Shown here: in pieces, positions 55,701 to 64,000 of the stretch
Numbering within the stretch: the first letter of the stretch is position 1
Layout of the letters: every line of letters starts with the position of its first letter
Source of the DNA: Solanum dulcamara
Lineage: Eukaryota > Streptophyta > Magnoliopsida > Solanales > Solanaceae
Reading direction: 5' to 3'
NCBI RefSeq assembly: GCF_947179165.1
Contig: NC_077238.1
Coordinates: 83,977,757-84,041,756, forward strand
DNA: 64,000 nucleotides
Notes under the pieces: generated by a model
Database searches by the model: none
Told to the model about the DNA's origin: nothing
The model's input: the letters and a program-made list of their open reading frames with translations, nothing else
Position numbers and translations under genes: made by a program

Positions 55701-56390
55701 GCCAATAAAATGCTCCTAAACCCCTCTAAAGCGCCGCCAGGGATACTGGAGTCGTTCCCCAGGTCGTTACGGACGATACTATGGAAAAATCCAATAAACT
55801 TTGACCCGGACCCCGGCACCTAAAACATCTGTGGGCTAACACACACGAAAAACTGACAAAAGCCCCTAATTCCTATTGCGTCGCCACTAAAATGCTCCTA
55901 AACCCTCTATAGCACTTCCGTGGCTACTGGAGTCATTCCCTTGTTCGTTACGGACACTACTATGGAAGAATCCAAGAAAATTTGACCCAGACCCCCGGCA
56001 CCTAAAATATCCGTGGGCTAACACACACGAAAAAGTGGCAAAATTACTTAATTCCTATTGCGCCGCCAATAAAATGCTCCTAAACCCCCCTAAAGTGCCG
56101 CCGGGGCTACTAGAGTCGTTCCCCAAGTCGTTACGGATGCTACTATAGAAGAATTCAAGAAACTTTGACCCGGACCCCGTTCACCTACAAAATCTGTGGG
56201 CTAACACACAAGAAATACCGGCAAAATCGCCAAATTCCTATTGCGTTGCCAATAAAATGATCCTAAACCCGTCTAAAGCGCCACCGGGGCTACTGGAGTC
56301 ATTCCCCAGGTCGTTACGGACGCTACTCTGGAAGAAATCAAGAAAATTCGACCCATACCCCCGGCATCTAAAATTTCAGTGGGCTAACAC
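49710..56390 (+). repeat. Mosaic satellite carrying distant copies of 16-20, 29-30, 33-37 and 40 kb units
   Basis: Segments match earlier parts of the array. About 49.7-50.4 kb resembles 29.0-29.7 kb, sharing GAAATAATTCT and CCTCTATAGAACCTCCGG. About 52.05-52.15 kb resembles the 16-20 kb CCTACGCCCC unit. About 53.5-54.25 kb resembles 33.4-34.05 kb. About 54.17-56.4 kb resembles 35.23-37.3 kb. The last copy retains a 60 bp deletion and the GTTCACCTACAAAATCTGTG marker at 56179. Confidence 0.85.
54602..54724 (+). repeat. Shortened monomer, 123 bp (60 bp deletion), second locus
   Basis: The unit is 123 bp with the junction GCCAAATAACGGACGC, the same as at about 35735, 18937 bp upstream. Flanking units match on both sides. 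The copy here differs by later substitutions, for example ATCAAAAAAATC in place of ATCGAAGAAATC. Confidence 0.9.
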
Positions 56391-59300
56391 ACACGAAAAA
56401 CTGGCAAAATCGCCTAATTCCTATTGCGTCGCTAATAAAATGCTCCTAAACCACTCTATAGCGCCGCCGGGGCTACTGGAGTCGTTCCCCAGGTTGTTAC
56501 GGACACTACTATGGAAGAATCCAAGAAAATTCGACCCGGACCCCCGGCACCTAAAAAATCTGTGGGCTAACACACAAGAAAAAGTGGCAAAATTTCTTAA
56601 TTCCTATTGCGCCGTCAATAAAATGCTCCTAAATCCCTATATAGCGCCGCCGGGGCTACTGACGTCATTGCCAGGTCGTTACGGATGCTATTATAGAAGA
56701 ATCCAAGAAAATTCTACCCAGACCCCCGGCACCTAAAAAATCTGTGAGCTAACACACACAAAAACTGGCAAAATCGCCTAATTCCTATTGCGTCTCCAAT
56801 AAAATTCTCCTATACCCCTCTAAAGCGCCGCCGGGGCTACTGGAGTAGTTCCCCAGGTCGTTACGGACCCTACTATGGAAGAATCCAAGAAAATTTGACG
56901 TGGACCCCCGGCACCTAAAAAATCTGTGAGCTAACACACACGAAAAACTGGCAAAATCTCTTAATTCCTATTGCGTCGCCAATAAAATGCTCCTAAACCC
57001 CTCTATAGCACCGTCGGGGCTACTGGAGTCGTTCTCCAGGTCATTACGGACGCTACTATGGAAGAAATCAAGAAATTTGACCCGCACCCCCGACACCTAA
57101 AAAATCTGTGGGCTAACACACATGAAAAATTGGAAGAATCGCCTAATTCCTATTGCGTCGCCAATAAAATGCTCTTAAACCCCTCTAAAGCGCCGCCGGG
57201 GCTACTAGAGTTGTTCTCCAGGTCGTAACGGATTCTACTATGGAAGAAATCAAGAAAATTCCACCCGAACCCCCGGTACCTAAAAATTCTGTGGGTTAAC
57301 ACACACGAAAATCTTGGCAAAATCGCCTAATTCCCATTGCGTCGCCAATAAAATGCTCATGAACCCCTTTAAAGCACCGCCGGGGCTACTGGAGTCTTTC
57401 CCCAGGTCGTTACAGACGCTACTATGGAAGAATCCAAGAAAATTTGACCCGAACCCCCGGCACCTAAAAAATCTGTGGGTTAACACAAACGAAAAACTAG
57501 CAAAATCGCCTAATTCCTATTGCGTCGCCAATAAAATGCTCCTGAACCACTTTAAAGCGCCGCCAGGGCTACTGGAGTCGTTCCCCAGGTCGTTATGGAT
57601 GCTACTATAGAAGAATCTAAGAAATTTTGACCCGAACCTCCGGGACCTAAAAAATTCGTGGGTTAACACACACGAAAAACTGGCGAAATTGCCTAATTCC
57701 TATTGCGTCGCCAATAAAATGCTCCAAAACCCCTCTATAACGCCGCCGGGGCTACTGGAGTCGTTCCCCAGGCCGTTACCAACGCTACTATAGAAGAATC
57801 CAAGAAAATTTGACCCGGACCCCCGGCACCTAAAAAATCTGTGGGCTAACACACACGAAAAACTAGCAAAATCGCCTAATTCCTATTGCATCGCAAATAA
57901 AATGATTCATAACCCCTCTAAAGCGCGGACGGGGCTGCTGGAGTCATTCCCCAGGTCGTTACGGACGCTATTATGTAACAATCCAAGAAAATTTGACCCA
58001 AACCCCCGAGACCTAAAAAATCTGTGGGTTAACACACACGAAAAACTGGCAAAATCGCCTAATTCCTATTGCGTCGCCAATAAAATGCTACTAAACCCCT
58101 CTATAGCGACGCCGGGCTACTGGAGTCTTTCCCCAGGTCGTTAAAGACGCTACTATGGAAGAATCCAAGAAAATTTGACCCGAACCCCCGGCACCTAAAA
58201 AATCTATGGGTTAACACACACGAAAAACTAGCAAAATCGCCTAATTCCTATTGCGTCGCCAATAAAATGCTCCTGAACCACTTTAAAGCGCCGCCAGGGC
58301 TACTGGAGTCGTTCCCCAGGTCGTTACGGATGCTACTATGGAAGAATCTAAGAAATTTTGACCCGAACCCCCGGGACCTAAAAAATTCGTGGGTTAACAC
58401 ACACGAAAAACTGGCGAAATCGCCTAATTCCTATTGCATCGCCAATAAAATGCTCCAAAACCCCTCTATAACGCCGCCGGGGCTACTGGAGTCGTTCCCC
58501 AGGCCGTTACCAACGCTACTATAGAAGAATCCAAGAAAATTTGACCCGGACCCCCGGCACCTAAAAAATCCGTGGGCTAACACACACGAAAAACTAGCAA
58601 AATCGCCTAATTCCTATTGCATCGCAAATAAAATGATTCATAACCCCTCTAAAGCGCGGACGGGGCTGTTGGAGTCATTCCCCAGGTCGTTACGGACGCT
58701 ATTATGTAACAATCCAAGAAAATTTGACCCAAACCCCCGAGACCTAAAAAATCTGTGGGTTAACACACACGAAAAACTGGCAAAATCGCCTAATTCCTAT
58801 TGCGTCGCCAATAAAATGCTACTAAACCCCTCTATAGCAACGCCGGGCTACTAAAGTCGTTCCCCAGGTCGTTACGGAAGCTACTATGGAAGAATCCAAG
58901 AAATTTCGACCCAGACCCTCAGCACCTAAAAAATCCATGGGCTAACACACATGAAAAACTGGCAAAATCGCCTAATTCCTATTGCGTCGCTAATAAAATT
59001 CTCCTAAACCCCTCTAAAGCGCTACCGGGGCTAGTGTAGTCATTCTCAAGGTTGTTATGGACGCTACAATGGAAGAATCCAAGAAAATTTGACCCGGACC
59101 CCCGACACCAAAAAAATCCGTGGGCTAACACACACGAAAAAGTGGCAAAATCGCCTAATTTCTATTGCGTCGCCAATAAAATGCTCCTAAACCCCTCTAA
59201 AGCGCCGTCGGGGCTACTGGAGTCATTTGCCAAGTCGTTACGGACGTTACTATAGATGAATCCAAGAAAATTTGACCCGGACCCCCAACACCTAAAAAAT

Positions 59301-62300
59301 CTGTTGTCTAACACACACGAAAAACTGGCAAAATAGCCTAATTCCTATTATGTCGCCAATAAAATGCTCCTAAACCTCTCTAAAGCATCGCCGGGGCTAC
59401 TGGAGTCGTTCCCCAGGTCGTTATGGACGCTACTATGGAAGAATCCAAGAAACTTCGACCCAGACCCCCGGCACCTAAGAAATCTGTGGCTAACACACAC
59501 AAAAAACTTGCAAAATTGCCTATTCCTATTGCATCGCCAATAAAATGCTCCTGAACCACTCTAAAGCGCCGCCGGGGCTACTAGAGTCGTTATCCAGGTC
59601 ATTACAGACGCTACTATGGAAGAATCTAAGAAAATTTGAACCGAACCCCCGACACCTAAAAAATTCGTGGGTTAACACACACGAACAACTGGCAAAATCG
59701 CCTAATTCCCATTGTATCGCCAATAAAATGCTCCTAAATCCCTCTATAGCACCGCCGGGGCTACTGGAGTCATTCCCCAGGTCGTTACGGATGCTACTAT
59801 AGAAAAATCGAAGAAAATGTGACCCAGACCCCTGGCACCTAAAAAATCTGTGGGCTAACACACACGAAAAACTTGCAAAATTGCCTAAATCCTATTGCGT
59901 CTCCAATAAAGTGCTCCTAAACCCCTCTATAGCACCGCTGGGGCTACTGAGTCTTTCCCCAGGTCGTTACGGACGCTAATATGGAAGAATGGAAGAAAAT
60001 TTGACTCGTACCCCCAGCACCTAAAAAATCCGCGGGCTAGCACACACGAAAAACTGGCAAAATCGCCTAATTCCTATTGCGTCGCCAATAAAATGCTCCT
60101 AAACCACTCTAAAGCGCCGCCGGGGCTACTAGAGTCGTTCCCCTGGTCGTTACGGATGCTACTATGGAAGAATCCAAAAATATTCGACCCTTACCTCCGG
60201 CACCTAAAAAATCCGCGGGCCAACACACACGAAAAACTGGAAAAATCGCCTAATTCCTATTGTGTCGCCAATAAAATGCTCCTAAACCACTCTATAGCGC
60301 TGCCGGGGCTACTGGAGTCGTTCCCCAGGTCGTTACGGATGCTACTATGGAAGAATTAGAAAAAAATTCAACCCGGACCCCCTGCACCTGAAAAATCCTT
60401 ACGATAATACACACGAAAAACTAGCAAAATTGTCTAATTTTTATTGCGTCTCCAATAAAATTCTTCTAAACCCCTCTACAGCGCCGCCGGGGCTACTTGA
60501 GTCATTCGCCAAGTCGTTACGGACACTAATATTGAAGAATCCAAGAAAATTTGACCCGAACCCCCGGCACGTAAAAATTCGTGGTCTAACACACACGAAA
60601 ATCTAGCAAAATCGCTTAATTCCTATTGCGTCTCTAATAAAATAATCCTAAACCCCTCTAAAGCGCAGACGGGGCTACTGGAGTCTTTCCCCAGGTCGTT
60701 ATGGACGCTAGTATGGAAGAATCCAAGAAAATTTGACCCAGACCCCCGGTACCTAAAAAATCCGTGGTCTAACACACACGAAAAACTGGCAAAATTGCCT
60801 AATTCCTATTGTGTCTCCAATAAAATGCTCCTATACCCCTCTAAAGCGCCGCTGGGGCAACTGGACTCGTTCCCCGGGTCGTTACAGACGCTACTATGGA
60901 AGAATCCAAGAAAATTTGACCCGAACCCCCGTCACCTAAAATATCCGTGGGTTAACACACACGAAAAAGTGGCAAAATTTCTTAATTCCTATTGCGCCGC
61001 CAATAAAATGCTCCTAAACCCCTCTAAAGCGCCGTCGGGGCTACTGGAGTCGTTCCCCAGGTCGTTTCGGATGCTACTATGGAAATTTCCAAGAAAATTT
61101 GACCCGGACCCCCGGCGCCTAAAAAATCTGTGGGCTAACACACACGAAAAACTGGCAAAATCCCCTAATTCCTATTACGTCGCCAATAAAATGCTCCTAA
61201 ACCCCTCTATAGCACCTACGGGGCTACTGGAGTCATTCCCCAGTTCGTTACGGACGCTACTATGGAAGAATACAAGAAAATTTGACCTAGACCCCCTTCA
61301 CCTAAAAAATATGTAGGCTAACACACAAGAAAAACTGGCAAAATCTGCTAATTCCTATTGCGTCGCCAATAAAATGCTCCTAAACCCCTCTATAGTGATG
61401 CCGGGGCTACTGGAGTGGTACCTTAGGTCGTTATAGATGCTACTATGAAAGAATAAAAGAAAATTTGACCCGGACCCCCGGCACGTAAAAATTCGTGGGC
61501 TAACACACACAAAAATCTAGCAAAATCGCTTAATTCCTATTGCGTCTCTAATAAAATGATCCTAAACCCCTCTAAAGCGCAGACGGGGCTACTGGAGTCT
61601 TTCCCCAGGTCGTTATGGACGCTAGTATGGAAGAATCCAAGAAAATTTGACCCAGACCCCCGGTACCTAAAAAATCCGTGGTCTAAAACACACGAAAAAC
61701 TGGCAAAATTGCCTAATTCCTATTGTGTCTCCAATAAAATGCTCCTATACCCCTCTAAAGCGCCGCTGGGGCAACTGGAGTCGTTCCCCGGGTCGTTAAA
61801 GACGCTACTATAGAAGAATCCAAGAAAATTTGACCCGAACCCCCGTCACCTAAAATATCCGTGGGTTAACACACACGAAAAAGTGGCAAAATTTCTTAAT
61901 TCCTAATGCGCCGCCAATAAAATGCTCCTAAACCCCTCTAAAGCGCCGTCGGGGCTACTGGAGTCGTTCCCCAGGTCGCTTCGGATGCTACTATGGAAAA
62001 ATCCAAGAAAATTTGACCTGGACCCCCGGCGCCTAAAAAATCTGTGGGCTAACACACACGAAAAGCTGGCAAAATCGCCTAATTCCTATTGCGCCGCCAA
62101 TAAAATGCTCCTAAACCCCCTAAAGCGCCGCCAGGGCTACTAGAGTCGTTCCCCAGGTTTTTACGGACGCTAAAATAGAGGAATGGAATAAAATTTGACC
62201 CGTACCCCCGGCACATAAAAAATCCACAGGCTAACACACACGAAAAACTGGCAAAATCGCCTAATTTCTATTGCGTCGCCAATAAAATGCTCCTAAACCA

Positions 62301-64000
62301 CTCTAAAGCGCCGCCGGGGCTACTAGAGTCGTTCCCCAGGTCATTACGGAAGCTACTATGGAAGAATCCAAGAAAATTTGACCCGTACCCCCGGTACCTT
62401 AAAAATCCGTGAGCTAACACACACGAAAAACTAGCAAAATTACCTAATTTCTATTGCGTATCCAATAAAATGCTTCTAAACCCCTCTACAGCGTCGCCGG
62501 GGCTACTGGAGTCGTTCCCCAGGTTGTTACGGACACTACTATGGAAGAATCCAAGAAAATTCGACCCGGACCCCCGGCACCTAAAAAATCTGTGGGCTAA
62601 CACATACGAAAAAGTGGCAAAATTTCTTAATTCCTATTGCGCCGTCAATAAAATGCTCCTAAATCCCTATATAGCACCGCCGGGGCTACTGACGTCATTG
62701 CCAGGTCGTTACGGATGCTACTATGGAAGAATCCAAGAAAATTCGACCCAGACCTCCGGCACCTAAAAAATCTGTGAGCTAACACACACAAAAAACTGGC
62801 AAAATCGCCTAATTCCTATTGCGTCTCCAATAAAATTCTCCTATACCCCTCTAAAGCGCCGCCGGGGCTACTGGAGTAGTTCCCCAGGTCGTTACGGACG
62901 CTACTATGGAAGAATCCAAGAAAATTTGACGTGGACCCCCGGCACCTAAAAAATCTGTGAGCTAACACACACGAAAAACTAGCAAAATCTCTTAATTCCT
63001 ATTGCGTCGCCAATAAAATGCTCCTAAACCCCTCTATAGCACCGTCGGGGCTACTGGAGTCGTTCTCCAGGTCGTTACGGATGCTACTATGGAAGAAATC
63101 AAGAAATTTGACCCGCACCCTTGACACCTAAAAAATCTGTGGGCTAACACACACGAAAAATTGGAAGAATCGCCTAATTCCTATTGCGTCGCCAATAAAA
63201 TGCTCTTAAACCCCTCTAAAGCGCCGCCGGGGCTACTAGAGTCGTTCTCCAGGTCGTAACAGATTCTACTATGGAAGAAATCAAGAAAATTCCACCTGAA
63301 CCCCCGGTACCTAAAAATTCTGTGGGTTAACACACACGAAAATCTTGGCAAAATCGCCTAATTCCCATTGCGTCGCCAATAAAATGCTCATGAACCCCTT
63401 TAAAGCACCGCCGGGGCTACCGGAGTCTTTCCCCAGGTCGTTACAGACGCTACTATGGAAGAATCCAAGAAAATTTGACCCAAACCCCCGGCACCTAAAA
63501 AATCTGTGGGTTAACACATACGAAAAACTAGCAAAATCGCCTAATTCCTATTGCATCGCAAATAAAATGATTCATAACCCCTCTAAATTGCGGACGGGGC
63601 TGCTGGAGTCATTCCCCAAGTCGTTACGGACGCTATTATGTAACAATCCAAGAAAATTTGACCCAAACCCCCGAGACCTAAAAAATCTGTGGGTTAACAC
63701 ACACGAAAAACTGGCAAAATCGCCTAATTCCTATTGCGTCGCCAATAAAATGCTACTAAACCCCTCTATAGCAACGCCGGGCTACTGAAGTCGTTCCCCA
63801 GGTCGTTACGGAAGCTACTATGGAAGAATCCAAGAAATTTCGACCCAGACCCTCAGCACCTAAAAAATCCATGGGCTAACACACATGAAAAACTGGCAAA
63901 ATCGCCTAATTCCTATTGCGTCGCTAATAAAATTCTCCTAAACCCCTCTAAAGCGCTACCGGGGCTAGTGTAGTCATTCTCAAGGTTGTTACGGACGCTA
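56390..64000 (+). repeat. ~6.03 kb segmental duplication with internal duplications and a six-unit loss
   Basis: GCCGTCAATA at 56611 recurs at 62641 (offset 6030), and the unit with CGAAAATCTTGGCAAAATCG near 57314 recurs near 63345 (offset 6031, 33 units minus 8). The match then jumps: ATGATTCATAACCCCTC at 58633 pairs with 63567, an offset of only 4934. The second copy therefore lacks about 1097 bp, six units, of the first. Inside the first copy a 731 bp, 4-unit duplication places this motif at 57902 and 58633. Between the copies, the AAGCGCAGACGGGGC unit occurs at 60661 and 61575 (914 bp) and earlier at 51585. Confidence 0.88.

Larger units (their letters stand above)
1..64000 (+). repeat. 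Satellite array, ~183 bp monomer, ~350 tandem copies
   Basis: The same unit recurs from the first base to the last. The CAC of CACCTAAAAAAT falls at 5, 188 and 371, giving 183 bp steps, and most spacings I measured elsewhere are multiples of 183 within a few bases. In order, each unit holds CACC plus an A6 tract, GTGGGCTAACACACACGA, ACTGGCAAAA, CCTAATTCCTATTGCGTCGC, AATAAAATGCTCCTAAA, a G+C core near GCGCCGCCGGGGC, GGAGTCGTTCCCCAGGTCGT, TACGGACGCTACTATGG and AAGAATCCAAGAAAATT, then a C-rich end. Every unit I read runs in the same direction, and the strand label is arbitrary. The array is cut by both window edges. Array size, unit length and nested higher-order structure are typical of eukaryotic heterochromatic satellites. 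I do not recognise the family. No stretch over 300 bp holds anything else. Confidence 0.98.

Noticed and set aside
1..64000. CRISPR array
   Set aside because: There are no short repeats separated by unique spacers. The whole 183 bp unit repeats and the sequence is eukaryotic in character.
1..64000. Alpha satellite or another CENP-B-box satellite
   Set aside because: The unit length is 183 bp rather than about 171, and the consensus has no match to the CENP-B box pattern on either strand.
1..64000. Telomere repeats, rDNA spacer or an LTR element
   Set aside because: I saw no TTTAGGG or TTAGGG runs, no rRNA-like segment, and no polyprotein, primer-binding site or paired long terminal repeats.

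Overview
The whole 64 kb window is one uninterrupted satellite DNA array. A unit of about 183 bp is repeated head to tail roughly 350 times, always in the same orientation, and both window edges lie inside the array. I found no gene, RNA gene, transposon, telomere repeat, inversion or unique spacer. The many open frames are by-products of the unit length, because 183 = 3 x 61 and a frame free of stops in one unit stays open through its neighbours. The consensus unit is about 51% G+C. Taking CACC before the A6 tract as position 1, it has an A-tract-rich half (about 1-96) and a G+C-rich half (about 97-183).

The source is a eukaryote. A pure array of near-nucleosome-length units with layered higher-order repeats (HORs) fits centromeric, pericentromeric or subtelomeric heterochromatin. 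I do not recognise the satellite family and cannot name a species. One indirect clue favours a plant. Differences between units concentrate at CpG sites, and several recurrent non-CpG changes fall at CAG/CTG or CCG sites, the contexts of plant CHG methylation.

Layout. 1-3560: about four copies of a 5-unit, 914-915 bp HOR. 3560-15440: mosaic of diverged units with overlapping segment copies about 1.83, 2.2 and 3.48 kb apart. 15440-21340: an HOR of 11 units (2014 bp) and then 10 units (1829 bp) after loss of one unit. 21340-27600: mosaic with a 3-unit duplication and a 63 bp remnant unit. 27600-28730: a 549 bp 3-unit tandem duplication. 28730-35230: diverged units with two internal deletions. 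35230-41030: an 18-unit, 3294 bp duplication with smaller repeats inside, including the longest open frame (878 codons). 41030-42418: copies related to 25-26.5 kb. 42418-49710: block lengths 1094, 912, 1458, 1458, 912, 1458 bp, among the most alike copies in the window. 49710-64000: mosaic that reuses segments from 16-20, 33-37 and 40 kb, and ends in a 6.03 kb duplication that has lost six units.

The scientific content is therefore the evolution of the array: unequal exchange in steps of whole units, small deletions at short direct repeats, segment copying over about 19 kb, and decay that looks like deamination of methylated cytosine. Extents of HOR domains were judged by eye. Marker positions and spacings were counted directly.
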